DNA of 64,000 nt from Alphaproteobacteria bacterium (GCA_024743215.1 JANSWZ010000004.1:62001-126000), one strand, 5' to 3'; numbered from the stretch's first letter, positions 32,736-43,201 are shown. Notes: generated from the letters alone by a model not told the origin. A program made the numbers and translations.

Positions 32736-33767
32736 ATGTCTGACGTTCTTTTTGACAGATTGAAGTCTCTTGGCGAAGAGCTAATCATCCAAATGATCGA
32801 GAGCGAACAACAAGAGTCGCTTACTTTAGATTTCAAAGCAAACGTTGAAAAACCAGGCGAGCCGTTATTTGAAAACGAAGGCAAGAAACTTACTAAGACT
32901 GGCCGCAGAACATTGGCAAAAGCGGCATCTGCATTTGCCAATTCAATGGGCGGTGTACTCGTTATTGGAATCGACTGCAGGGCTATCGAGGGGATCGACT
33001 GTGCACGGCAAATTACGCCGATCCCATTTTTGTCGAGGGCACTTTCCACCATCAACAACGAACTTCATTCAATCACCGTTCCTCCAATAGGCGGGATTGA
33101 AGCAATGCATATTCCGATAGAAGGAGGTTCTTCCGGCCTCATCGTGTTATCCATTCCGCGTTCGGCTCGACGGCCGCATCGATCCAGCGCGACTGGCGCT
33201 AAATCATACTACAAAAGATCTGGAACTTCGACTGTTGAGATGGAGCATTATGAAATTGAAGAGGCATTCTTGAGTAATTTGGCTCCTGAATTAGTACTCA
33301 CTTTTGCAATAATTTCGAGTGGGTCGGGCGGTTCTGGGGCTGAACCAGGAGAGCGAAAATTTAGTTTTGTGGCCCAAATAATTGCTGAAAATTTCGGCGG
33401 TGGCCTCGCCAAGCATATTTTTTTTCAATGTCAGCAAGAACATCACGTTCTGCGTCAATTTGGGGAGGCTTTTAATCCTTCAAAGAACCAAATCGGAGTC
33501 GTAGATGGAGTTCAGCAAGTTGCTCTACCGAGCGATCTCGTCGTCCACCCAGGCACCAAGCGCATTATTGAAAAATTCCCAATCGAAGCATTTTTTAATA
33601 AAGAAACGAACGAAATGCGAGTAGGAGATTTGCGCTGCAAAGCCAATTCTGCTCATTTGTTTGAGTTCGTTTTTTTAATCTCAGCTGAGGGAATGCGACA
33701 AAAGCGTCAGACAGTGGAGTTTGAATTGAGGGAATTGATTTCTTCAGGAACTATTCCGGCAAAATGA
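32736..33767 (+). CDS. AlbA_2 (Schlafen-like) domain protein
   Basis: 343 residues. The N-terminal part (about 15-150) shows the AlbA_2 pattern: ESLTLDFKANVEKPG with the acidic/Lys motif, then KAASAFANSMGGVLVIGID and GLIVLSIPRSARRPHRS, ending with YYKRSGTSTVEMEHYEIE. AlbA_2 proteins are putative nucleic-acid-binding or RNase-like domains frequent in accessory and defence loci. The rest, from about 190, is a beta-rich domain I do not recognise (Gly/Ser-rich linker SSGSGGSGAEPG). ATG 32736 is chosen at MSDVLFDRL; the frame is open further upstream. Confidence 0.78.
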   Translation: MSDVLFDRLKSLGEELIIQMIESEQQESLTLDFKANVEKPGEPLFENEGKKLTKTGRRTLAKAASAFANSMGGVLVIGIDCRAIEGIDCARQITPIPFLSRALSTINNELHSITVPPIGGIEAMHIPIEGGSSGLIVLSIPRSARRPHRSSATGAKSYYKRSGTSTVEMEHYEIEEAFLSNLAPELVLTFAIISSGSGGSGAEPGERKFSFVAQIIAENFGGGLAKHIFFQCQQEHHVLRQFGEAFNPSKNQIGVVDGVQQVALPSDLVVHPGTKRIIEKFPIEAFFNKETNEMRVGDLRCKANSAHLFEFVFLISAEGMRQKRQTVEFELRELISSGTIPAK

Positions 33768-34212
33768 AGGTTTTTAGTTGGCGGCTTTCGCAGCTCGCAT
33801 TTTATTATGTTTGCGATTGTGTCCGCTTTTCAACTCTCGATCGCGATAAATTCGAAGAGGGACAACGACCGCTCCCCATATTAAGGAGCCCCTTCAAAAC
33901 TATTGGGGGCTTCGCACTTGTAGCGAACGGCAGAAAAGGCCCGCACTGTTGCCGTTCGTTCAATCTGGATCTAAGGTTCGCCCTCCGCCCGTTTCGGTCG
34001 TTGAGCGCACAGCTGCGCGTGTCGCAACAACATGCGAGCTGTCATCATCTATTGAGCAACGGGTGATACCGCGCAATTTTTCGCAGTATTCTCCAATCAG
34101 GCCGGGATCATTCTGGCTGCGAATGTCATTGAAGCAAACATGACCGCTCCGAAGACCCGAAAGCATCGGGCTGACATAAAGCCAGCCCGATCCTGTTTGT
34201 ATCTACTTGATA
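33768..34212. other. non-coding stretch at the right edge of the accessory island
   Basis: Only weak open frames on either strand, none with a recognisable product. A 9-base inverted repeat CGAACGGCA / TGCCGTTCG occurs at 33924-33932 and 33950-33958, and it looks like a dispersed intergenic element of marine alphaproteobacteria, from memory only. The region may hold decayed gene remains. Confidence 0.4.
34165..34191 (-). terminator. terminator-like hairpin after the SRPBCC gene
   Basis: Perfect 9-base arms ATCGGGCTG (34165-34173) and CAGCCCGAT (34183-34191) with a 9-base loop. No T-run follows on the minus strand, so it may need Rho or act as an mRNA end stabiliser. It lies downstream of the second in-frame stop of the SRPBCC gene, supporting 34213 as the ancestral gene end. 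Confidence 0.5.
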
Positions 34213-34263
34213 CTATTGGGCGAAACGTGCGCTGATGGCTGCGAGACCGCCATCATAGAGGCC

Positions 34264-34683
34264 CTAAATGGCGCCTTCCATCTCTGGAACATCAGACTTG
34301 AACGTGCCAGCCCAGGTGACGATTGTGGGATTGCCTTCGGCGACCGATACGGTTGATGCGTAATCAGTGATGGGCAAAGGGGCTTCGACAATCTTGTAGC
34401 TGTAAGAAACACCCGGCTCAGAAGCGACGAGCTGTTCAAGCACGGGTGCGCCGTCGCCCAGCGTCAACTGGCGGTGAACCACACCATCCCGCGCTTCCAA
34501 TACGCAACTGACGATGCCTGGGTGCCAATCATCGATGTCACAAAAATCGCCAATAGCGCTCCAGACCGTGGCAGAATCTGCGGCCACAGTGGCGGAGCTG
34601 GTAAGGGTGTATTCGGTGGCAAATGCGGATGATGCAGACAGTGCAAGAGCTGCAGCAGCGAGTGTGAATTTGGAAAGGGTCAT
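34264..34683 (-). CDS. secreted SRPBCC family protein, truncated by an amber codon
   Basis: 139 residues with a signal peptide (MTLSKFTLAAAALALSASSAFA) followed by a Bet v1/SRPBCC fold: SSATVAADSATVWSAIGDFCDIDDWHP and RQLTLGDGAPVLEQLVASEPG. SRPBCC proteins bind hydrophobic ligands or act as cyclases. A TAG at 34264-34266 ends the frame just before GLYDGGLAAISARFAQ, which is the normal C-terminal helix of the family and runs to a second TAG at 34213. ATG 34683 has AGGAC upstream. Likely a nonsense mutation in a recently active gene; a paralogue follows upstream at 34797. Confidence 0.72.
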   Translation of the reverse strand: MTLSKFTLAAAALALSASSAFATEYTLTSSATVAADSATVWSAIGDFCDIDDWHPGIVSCVLEARDGVVHRQLTLGDGAPVLEQLVASEPGVSYSYKIVEAPLPITDYASTVSVAEGNPTIVTWAGTFKSDVPEMEGAI

Positions 34684-34796
34684 GGTTTGTCCTGTTGGGT
34701 TTTTGTGCTGTTTTTGATCGTCAGCAAGGGTGTTTTGAAAATCGTGCCTGCCAAGCGCGCCTTGCAGACGCAAGACGCGGTCTCGGCCTGACGCGA

Positions 34797-35219
34797 CTAC
34801 TGGTACTTCGCTGCCAAAGCTGACAGCATTCCGACATAAAGCGGATCGCAAAAGCCTTTGACGTCGCCTTCAGCGGCATCCCAGACAGTCTGCCATTCAA
34901 CAAAGCTCTGGCCGGTCGCAGTGATGGGGCGCACACACATGGTCGCGCGGTAATTGGTAACCTGATCTGCCGCAAGCACAGCAGGCCCATCGTCGAGCGT
35001 GTAATTCAAGGTCATGTTAACATCATCGACGGCGGTTAACGTTTCCTGGATGATGCCGTTCAGCAAACGGCGGGCACCTGGCTCGCTGGCCGCAACCGAT
35101 CCAACAGGTTCAAGGGTTTCGATAACGCCGACAGCCCAGGACATGTCGTGAAAGTTTTTCAAAAGCGCCCAGACTGATTCCGGGGCCGCGTTGATGATGG
35201 CGGAATTGTAGCAACTCAT
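34797..35219 (-). CDS. SRPBCC family protein
   Basis: 140 residues, without a signal peptide. SRPBCC fold: SAIINAAPESVWALLKNFHDMSWA at the N-terminus, GARRLLNGIIQETLTAVDD, and the C-terminal helix FCDPLYVGMLSALAAKY. It resembles polyketide-cyclase/dehydrase proteins that bind lipophilic ligands. It lies between the truncated secreted paralogue and the HD-GYP/LuxR regulator, all on the minus strand, so the three may share transcription, but the spacings of 113 and 147 bases leave room for separate promoters. Confidence 0.8.
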   Translation of the reverse strand: MSCYNSAIINAAPESVWALLKNFHDMSWAVGVIETLEPVGSVAASEPGARRLLNGIIQETLTAVDDVNMTLNYTLDDGPAVLAADQVTNYRATMCVRPITATGQSFVEWQTVWDAAEGDVKGFCDPLYVGMLSALAAKYQ

Positions 35220-35366
35220 AATTCAGTCATTTCCTCATTGTGCAGCCGAGTGTTTCGGTTGCTTGTAAAAACTATACTGTTGGAGAAGCAGACCCGCCGC
35301 TATGGGGAGGTCTCCCTATAAATGCTCAAGAGGCGAGGTCTCGCCCTCAAAGAGGGGCTTGTGCGG

Positions 35367-36938
35367 TTACCGACCGAACCATTTTCGCTTCACAACGTCC
35401 CAGACCATCTCGGCCTCATCGGTTCCCAAGCCATGCTCGACCGCCAACATGGCGATGGGCGCGCGGCCGCGAACACCGGTTTTGGAATAGATTGACTGGA
35501 TGTGATGATCGGCGGTTTTTGCTGAAATGCCCAGCCGCGCCGCAATCTGGGCTGTGGTCTCGGAGCGGGCGAGGCAGGCGATGACCTGCGCTTCGCGCCG
35601 CGTCAGCCCGAATGGCAACGCCTTGCGCGCCGTCATTGTCGGCGAGCCTGTGGCTTTCAAGACGGCTTCAACGGCAGAGGGCATCAACGCACCGGACCGG
35701 CTTTGTTCTGTCAGATGGTCGGCAGCCTCTTTTGCGCTCATGGCCGGGCGGCCCGGCCTGTCGAACACCAACTCATCATAAAGATTGGCGGCAGCAAGCA
35801 GGTTTTCCGGCACGCCCTTCTGGTCAACGCGTCTGTGGTAGCCAGACCCGTCAAAACGCTCCTGCGCAGTGCTGGGCAATGCGCCAAGCGTGCGGAACGG
35901 GTTGCCATGCGACAGAATATATTCCGTCTGGTACGAGTGGCTTTCAAATTCAAGCCGTTCCGAATTCGACAGATCACCGGATTTGTTCAACAGGCGATTA
36001 TCAACAGCGCATTTTCCAATATCGTGAAGCAGCGCTGCATGGCGCAAATCCGACAGTGCTTGCCCGGTGATCCCGCAGATGTGCCCTGCGCGCCCGGCCA
36101 AAGCTGAAACACGGCGGCTATGCCCGCCCATCCATTGTGTCTTCTGATCCACAATATCAGCGCCAATCAACGAAAGCGCCTCGCAGTGTTCGACCCCAAC
36201 GGGCACCGCAGTGCCTGGCTCTGCAGACAGGAAGACATCAAATTCCGTCCCTTCGTGGAGGGGAGCGAAAATCGCGTCCCAATTGGCCAGAAGATGCTCA
36301 CACATGTTCGGGTCCAGATGCACGCCGGCCCGGTTTGCAATTTCGTCTTGCGCTGCTTGTTCACCTCTGAGCTGACGATAGAGCTCGGCCACATGGCCGA
36401 TGCTGACCGCCCGTGCAGGTGCCGGAATATCCGAGCCGCCAACCTCGCCAAGCTTGCCATCCCAGCGGGAATACAAATGGGACAGGCAAGGGCCAACGCC
36501 GCTTGGCATGGGCAGCCGTGAGGCAAACATCTTGGATTGTTCACAATGAATCTCGACAACGCCGGAAATGGCCTCATGATGACTGAGGATCATGTCAATG
36601 GTCGCATCCTGCTCCTTGGGCGCTGCATGCAACGCAACCCCGGTCTTCAAAGAAGCTTCCAGTGCTGTCAGGTCAAGCCAGTCGCAAAGCAGGAAGGCCA
36701 GACTGAATCTGCGGTCATCCCCCAGCGCCATATCACCGGCTTCAGGACCGGTCGCCGTGCAACCGATGAAGCGAAACAGGGAGGTGAAATAGGTCGCTTT
36801 GCTGGCTTTTTCATCCAGCCCGAAGGAATGCGCCAAAGCCGTTGATACAGCCGATCCAGTCAGGCAGGATCCTCTGGGGCGGCCAGTGGCGCAATCTCCA
36901 GCGATTGCCAACGTCCCGATAGCTTCCGACAGACGCAT
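35367..36938 (-). CDS. tandem HD-GYP domain protein with LuxR-type HTH
   Basis: 523 residues. The N-terminal half is a degenerate HD-GYP-like domain (TALAHSFGLDEKASKATYFTSLFRFIG, with Phe and Gly in place of the HD pair, then a HCEQSKMFASRL and DGKLGEVGGSDIP segment). The second domain keeps HDIGK (305-309) and a GYP-like FDGSGYHR (362-369, His instead of Pro). Residues about 445-500 are a LuxR/GerE HTH (LTRREAQVIACLARSETTAQIAARLGISAKTADHHI). Such proteins may couple a metal-dependent phosphodiesterase-like sensor to transcription. Regulated genes unknown; the SRPBCC genes are adjacent. Confidence 0.85.
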   Translation of the reverse strand: MRLSEAIGTLAIAGDCATGRPRGSCLTGSAVSTALAHSFGLDEKASKATYFTSLFRFIGCTATGPEAGDMALGDDRRFSLAFLLCDWLDLTALEASLKTGVALHAAPKEQDATIDMILSHHEAISGVVEIHCEQSKMFASRLPMPSGVGPCLSHLYSRWDGKLGEVGGSDIPAPARAVSIGHVAELYRQLRGEQAAQDEIANRAGVHLDPNMCEHLLANWDAIFAPLHEGTEFDVFLSAEPGTAVPVGVEHCEALSLIGADIVDQKTQWMGGHSRRVSALAGRAGHICGITGQALSDLRHAALLHDIGKCAVDNRLLNKSGDLSNSERLEFESHSYQTEYILSHGNPFRTLGALPSTAQERFDGSGYHRRVDQKGVPENLLAAANLYDELVFDRPGRPAMSAKEAADHLTEQSRSGALMPSAVEAVLKATGSPTMTARKALPFGLTRREAQVIACLARSETTAQIAARLGISAKTADHHIQSIYSKTGVRGRAPIAMLAVEHGLGTDEAEMVWDVVKRKWFGR

Positions 36939-37214
36939 GGCAGGTACAGCCTTTTTAATGTGGGTGCGGAGTTTCTCAGCAACCGGATGTATGTTTGATC
37001 AGGTTTCTGTCGTAAAAACAATAAGTTATTGGGGGTTTTCGTCAGTGCTGCAACTGGAGTGGTACGTCTGTCAGTCGCATGCAGCGAGAGATTGGTTTTG
37101 ACCCGGTGCATGATGCGCGACAGTTTTTCACGAAGCCTTCGATCTGCTATGCTTGCGGTTCAAACGCAGTTTGCGGTTTTGCAATTTTCATCGCTGGCCT
37201 GTTCTGGAGTTGTT

Positions 37215-38408
37215 ATGTGGTTTCGCCTTTTGAACGTCACCTGCATGGTGTTTTTGCTTTTGTCTCCTGCCAAAGCGGACATCAAGGACACGGTTGCGGC
37301 TCTTGCTCCGTCCGGATTGGTGCTGCTGCTGGATGAGGACGGCAAGGAATTGCTGGCTCACAATGCTGATCGGTCGTTTGTTCCGGCTTCCGTTGCCAAG
37401 ATTGCGACTGCCTGGCTGGCAATGGAAGTTCTGGGCAGTGATCATAGATTTCAGACACAGTTTTATCTGGATGAAAAACGGGTGCTTTATGTGCGCGGTG
37501 GGGGTGATCCATTTCTGATTTCCGAGGAATTGGCGCTGCTGGCTCCCAAACTTCTTGCGGCCGCACAAGCAAAACCGTTTCGTGGCATCGTGCTGGATAC
37601 AAGCTATTATCCCGACAACCTTCGTATTCCCGGCATAGAAGACACCGACGAAGCCTATGATGCGCTGAATTCCGCGCTCGCGGTAAATTTCAACACGATC
37701 TATGCGGTCCGCAAGGGCAAGACCATCCGTTCGGCGGAAAAGCAGACGCCGATCACCCCACTGGCTATCAGTCAGTTTCGCGCAAGAGGGCCAAAGGGCA
37801 GGGCGCGCATCAGCCTGGCGCAAGAGGACCTGCAGGTAAGCGCGCTGTATGCGGGCGAGCTTATCGCTGCATTTATCCGCAAAGCAGGAGGAGAAGTTGA
37901 GGGTGATGTATCGATTGGTTCGGTGCCCTCAGGTCTAACGCCTGTTTACGTGCATCGGCAATCGCGCGCGCTGCCGGAAATTCTGGCGGCCATGCTGCTT
38001 GGTTCGAATAATTACATCACCAATCAGGTGTTTCTGGAGATTGGTGCTCATCGTCTGGGTGGCCCGGTCAGCCTGACAAAATCTCTGCAGGTCACACGCG
38101 ACATTCTCGCCAAACACAAATTGGTCGACGCAATCCATCTGGTCGAAGGGTCCGGCATTAGCCGCGATAACCGTTTCACAGCAGCAGGCCTTGCAAAAAT
38201 GCTGCACCTGTTTGCGCCTCATGCAAAACTGCTTAGAAAGACAAAAGCGGGTTCGCGGTACAAGACCGGCACTCTGTCGGATGTCAGTACTTTGGCAGGC
38301 TACGCCCAAACATCTGAACACGGGCTGGTGCGTTTTATCATTTCGCTGCGCGGTGGCACGGGCAAGTTGAGGTTTCGGTTGCTGAGGGCCATAGAACGCG
38401 GATTGTAA
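37215..38408 (+). CDS. dacB: D-alanyl-D-alanine carboxypeptidase/endopeptidase (PBP4, S13)
   Basis: Periplasmic penicillin-binding protein that trims peptidoglycan peptides. Signal peptide at residues 1-21 (ending AKADI). Catalytic motifs: SVAK at 59-62 (nucleophile Ser), SNN in LLGSNNYITNQVF and KTG in YKTGTLSDVSTLAGY. About 397 residues, shorter than E. coli DacB because the S13 insertion domain is small. ATG 37215 has GGAG just upstream; the frame continues upstream to 37029 but those residues are not conserved. Confidence 0.9.
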   Translation: MWFRLLNVTCMVFLLLSPAKADIKDTVAALAPSGLVLLLDEDGKELLAHNADRSFVPASVAKIATAWLAMEVLGSDHRFQTQFYLDEKRVLYVRGGGDPFLISEELALLAPKLLAAAQAKPFRGIVLDTSYYPDNLRIPGIEDTDEAYDALNSALAVNFNTIYAVRKGKTIRSAEKQTPITPLAISQFRARGPKGRARISLAQEDLQVSALYAGELIAAFIRKAGGEVEGDVSIGSVPSGLTPVYVHRQSRALPEILAAMLLGSNNYITNQVFLEIGAHRLGGPVSLTKSLQVTRDILAKHKLVDAIHLVEGSGISRDNRFTAAGLAKMLHLFAPHAKLLRKTKAGSRYKTGTLSDVSTLAGYAQTSEHGLVRFIISLRGGTGKLRFRLLRAIERGL

Positions 38409-38477
38409 GCAAGCGGGCCGTAACTAACGGCCAAAGTGGCCAAAGCCCCGCTCGTGAGATCCGGTGCGTGGACTCTT

Positions 38478-39359
38478 TTATGCATTTTCTTCGGCAAGGA
38501 ACCGCACGAAAATCATCGTCAAATTCTCTCTGCGGGACTGATCTGGCCAAACAGCGTGAAGCCCCAGAGGCCGCAGCGACCAATCTGGCAGCACATGCAC
38601 AAGTTCCCCTCGGTCTATTCCGCGACGGGCCAAATGCTCAGGCAGGGCTGTGAGCCCCAAGCCCTGTATAGAGAACTCATAGAGTGCGGCTGCCGAATTG
38701 ACCGCAATATTGGACTTTCCTGTCACCGTCAGCGTTTCACCTTTTGATGATGTCAGTTCAGTTTGATCCGGACGCATGGCGAACCGCACCCAATCCCAGG
38801 TCTCTAAATCATTTGGATGCTCAGGCGCTTCCTTTGATGAGAAATATTCCGGGCTAGAAACCAAAAATCTGTCTTCATGGCCGATGCTGCGCGTCATGAA
38901 CTCGCTGTCTTCAAGCCATCCAGCCCGAATGGCCACATCGAAACCATCTTTAATCAAATCGCGGGGCGCGTCCGAGAAATCAAAGCCTAGATTTATTTTT
39001 GGATAGGTATTGGAGAATTTTGCAAACACTGCCATCAACTCAGATTGCGTTACAAAGGCAGGAGCCGTGATCCGCAATGTACCGCTTGGCTCTGTCGAAG
39101 TCGGATTGATGGCGTCCAATCCGCCTTCAACCGCGTCCAGCATGACATGCGCCTTCTCATGGAGGATGCGGCCTTCGTGGGTAAGAGACAGCTGGCGAGT
39201 GGACCGGTAAAGCAGTGTGACACCCAGGTCTTTTTCCAAATCCGATACCATCTGACTGACCCTTGAAGGCGCGAGTCCCAAATGCAGCGCAGCGGCTCTG
39301 AATGTACCCTGATCAACGACAGTGGAGAATATCGCGATACTGCGAAGTTTTTCAATCAT
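38478..39359 (-). CDS. LysR family transcriptional regulator
   Basis: 293 residues: an N-terminal winged HTH (LRSIAIFSTVVDQGTFRAAALHLGLAPSRVSQMVSDLEKDL) and a periplasmic-binding-protein-like effector domain (ITAPAFVTQSELMAVFAKFSN onward). It is divergent from the SnoaL-like gene cluster starting at 39489, with 129 bases between them, the classic arrangement for a LysR regulator acting on the neighbouring operon. The inducer is unknown. Confidence 0.92.
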   Translation of the reverse strand: MIEKLRSIAIFSTVVDQGTFRAAALHLGLAPSRVSQMVSDLEKDLGVTLLYRSTRQLSLTHEGRILHEKAHVMLDAVEGGLDAINPTSTEPSGTLRITAPAFVTQSELMAVFAKFSNTYPKINLGFDFSDAPRDLIKDGFDVAIRAGWLEDSEFMTRSIGHEDRFLVSSPEYFSSKEAPEHPNDLETWDWVRFAMRPDQTELTSSKGETLTVTGKSNIAVNSAAALYEFSIQGLGLTALPEHLARRGIDRGELVHVLPDWSLRPLGLHAVWPDQSRRENLTMIFVRFLAEENA

Positions 39360-39488
39360 TGTTCACCTCAGCAGAAGAGTGCCATCAATATTCATATGCT
39401 TATCGCGAAGGTGGAGAGTCAATAAAATGTTTGTATCGACGGCAAGTGACTGCCGGAGAAATCAAATTTGTTTTTAAGGACTTCCCCC

Positions 39489-39965
39489 ATGCAAATGAAG
39501 AATCTAATTGGCGCAGCTATGCTGACGCTTGTTGCCGCCTCAACCAGCGCATTCGCAGACAACAAAGAGACGGTCACCAGGTTTTACGATCTGCTTAGCA
39601 ATCCCGGAGCACAAGCGCAGGTCGATGCGTTCAAGGCGTCCACCAGCGAAGCTTGGGAAAGCGTCGGAAATTATACTGGCGATAACAAGAACCGCGATGC
39701 TTTTCTTGGTCAGGTCGGAGGGTTTGGTCAACTGATCCCTGACCTTGAATGGGCTGTTCAAGACATGCATGACACCGGTGAGTTTGTCACTGTGCGCAGC
39801 CGTGCAACAGGAACGCCGGTTGCCCCATTTTTTGGCGTTGATGGTCAGGGGCGCAGTTTTGATATCATGACAATCGATATTCATGAACTTCAAGACGGCA
39901 AGATTGTCCGCACATATCACGTTGAAGACTGGGCGACTGCTCTGCAGCAACTTTCGGGAAAATGA
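39489..39965 (+). CDS. secreted SnoaL/NTF2-like protein
   Basis: 158 residues. Signal peptide (MKNLIGAAMLTLVAASTSAFA) followed by a SnoaL-like NTF2 fold: ETVTRFYDLLSNPG, a central PDLEWAVQDMHDTGEFVTVRSRATGT and DIMTIDIHELQDGKIVRTYHVEDWATALQQL, typical ester-cyclase segments. AAGGA lies at 39474-39478 before ATG 39489. First of three SnoaL-type genes divergent from a LysR regulator. Confidence 0.82.
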   Translation: MQMKNLIGAAMLTLVAASTSAFADNKETVTRFYDLLSNPGAQAQVDAFKASTSEAWESVGNYTGDNKNRDAFLGQVGGFGQLIPDLEWAVQDMHDTGEFVTVRSRATGTPVAPFFGVDGQGRSFDIMTIDIHELQDGKIVRTYHVEDWATALQQLSGK

Positions 39966-40031
39966 ACTCATTTGGATCTATCGGCGCACCCGATCCGGTG
40001 CGTCGAATCTCACCACAAGCTGGAGAACGAT

Positions 40032-40526
40032 ATGCATCGCAGAACCCTATTGAAAACGTCGCTTGGCGCCGTCCTGGCGCTTACATTGGCACAACATGCA
40101 GGAGCTCAGGAAATGGACGAAACAAGCAAAGCAACATTCGATACGGTCATGGCCTTTATGGGCGCTATGGGCGCAGGCGAGATGGATAAAATGGGAGCCC
40201 TGATGGCCGACGACATGGTTTGGCACAATGAGGGTGACCCAACGCTGCCATGGATCGGCGTAACAAAGGGCAAAGAAAATATCTTCAAATTTCTGGGCGT
40301 GTTTTCAGCAAATCTTCAAACAACAAAGTGGGAAAATGAAGATGCTTTCGCATCGGGTGACACGGTCGCCGTATTTGGACGTATGGCCGCCACAGTGACC
40401 AAGACCGGACAATCGACAGGTGAGTTCACTTTCGCGCTGCGTGCCAAAGTCCGCGATGGACAGGTTGTGCTGTGGAATTGGTTTGAAGACAGTTTTGCAG
40501 TAAGCCAAGCTTACCACGGCAAGTAA
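40032..40526 (+). CDS. exported SnoaL/NTF2-like protein, Tat-type signal
   Basis: 164 residues with a twin-arginine-like signal (MHRRTLLKTSLGAVLALTLAQHAGAQ). The mature part is an NTF2-like domain: TFDTVMAFMGAMGAGEMDKMGALMADDMVWHNEGDP, then FKFLGVFSANL, and ending WNWFEDSFAVSQAY. ATG 40032 is preceded by GGAG. It is 66 bases from the previous gene and 13 from the next. Confidence 0.8.
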   Translation: MHRRTLLKTSLGAVLALTLAQHAGAQEMDETSKATFDTVMAFMGAMGAGEMDKMGALMADDMVWHNEGDPTLPWIGVTKGKENIFKFLGVFSANLQTTKWENEDAFASGDTVAVFGRMAATVTKTGQSTGEFTFALRAKVRDGQVVLWNWFEDSFAVSQAYHGK

Positions 40527-40539
40527 AGGAAAGTGACCC

Positions 40540-41307
40540 ATGGCCAACGCTTTGGACAATGTGCGCCGTATCTATTTGGAAGGCATCGCTGGTGGCAACG
40601 CCCGCGAAGCTGTCTACAAATACACCGGACACCGCTACACCCAGCACTCAACCGGTGTTGGTGATGGCGCGGAGGGCTTTCTGGCCTTCTTTGAACCGTT
40701 CGTAGCACGCAATCCGGAACGTGAAATCGAGATCGTTCGCATTCTTGAGGATGGCCCATGGGTATTTTGCAACGCTTATCAATCACTCAATGGCGGTGCC
40801 GCTCAATGGGTGACTATGGACCTTTTCTATACCGATGCTGACGGTCTCATTCTGGAGCATTGGGATACAATTGCACCTTATGTGGAGCAGACCAAATCAG
40901 GCTCCGATATGGTGGGCGGGGCAACCAAGATTGATTTGAGTGCTCATACTGAAGCCAACAAATCGCTGGTTTTAGAATTTACCAAAGAGGTCTTGCAAGA
41001 AGGCCGTCACGACAAGATCGGTCAATTTGTAGCAGATGGTGTCATTCAGCATGCACCCGCCATCGGTGCCGGCCGTGAGGGTCTGACAGAGTGGCTGACC
41101 TCGAAAGAAGCCGGACGGTATGAAATGCTATTCAAGCTCATCGGGCAGGGTGATTTTGTGATCACTTATGGCAAGCGGTACGCATTGGATAAAGACATTG
41201 CTGTGTTTAACGTCTATCGAGTTGCAGGGGGCAAAATCGCCGAATGCTGGATGAATGAAGAGCAGATCAGCCCACGTGGAGAATGGGGTAATTCTGGCAA
41301 GTTCTAA
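40540..41307 (+). CDS. double SnoaL/NTF2-like domain protein
   Basis: 255 residues made of two related NTF2-like domains: residues about 1-125 (VRRIYLEGIAGGNAREAVYKYTGHRYTQHSTGV, ending LILEHWDTIAPYVEQ) and about 130-255 (LVLEFTKEVLQEGRHDKIGQFVADGVIQHAPAIGAG, ending AECWMNEEQISPRGEWGNSGKF). No signal peptide, so cytosolic, unlike the two genes before it. A good ribosome site (AAAGGAAAG) precedes the ATG. These resemble predicted SnoaL-like aldol-condensation or ester-cyclase proteins; the substrate is unknown. Confidence 0.8.
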   Translation: MANALDNVRRIYLEGIAGGNAREAVYKYTGHRYTQHSTGVGDGAEGFLAFFEPFVARNPEREIEIVRILEDGPWVFCNAYQSLNGGAAQWVTMDLFYTDADGLILEHWDTIAPYVEQTKSGSDMVGGATKIDLSAHTEANKSLVLEFTKEVLQEGRHDKIGQFVADGVIQHAPAIGAGREGLTEWLTSKEAGRYEMLFKLIGQGDFVITYGKRYALDKDIAVFNVYRVAGGKIAECWMNEEQISPRGEWGNSGKF

Positions 41308-41442
41308 GGTTTTTGGAGCCACCAAGGTCAGTCATGTGATTACTTGAGCAAAGTGCCGATATCAGTGTCGGCTGTGCCTTTGGCAGCTTCGCCGCTTTTC
41401 GTTGAACCCGAAGAACCGAGTCAAGCCTGTCGGGACCCAAAC

Positions 41443-41470
41443 AAAAAGGGCGCAGCCAAAGCCACGCCCT
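41443..41470 (-). terminator. rho-independent terminator after ilvC
   Basis: On the minus strand AGGGCGTGGC, a 4-base loop and GCTGCGCCCT (two wobble or mismatched inner pairs), followed by TTTTTG. It lies 23 bases downstream of the ilvC stop. Confidence 0.85.
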
Positions 41471-41492
41471 CCATCCTTCAAAACTGAAAAAA

Positions 41493-43201
<1,709 letters not shown>

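Noticed and set aside
33764-34166. Open frames on both strands at the island edge (33764-34066 plus, 33960-34166 minus)
   Set aside because: Short, no ribosome site worth noting, no recognisable domain and mutually overlapping; treated as non-coding.
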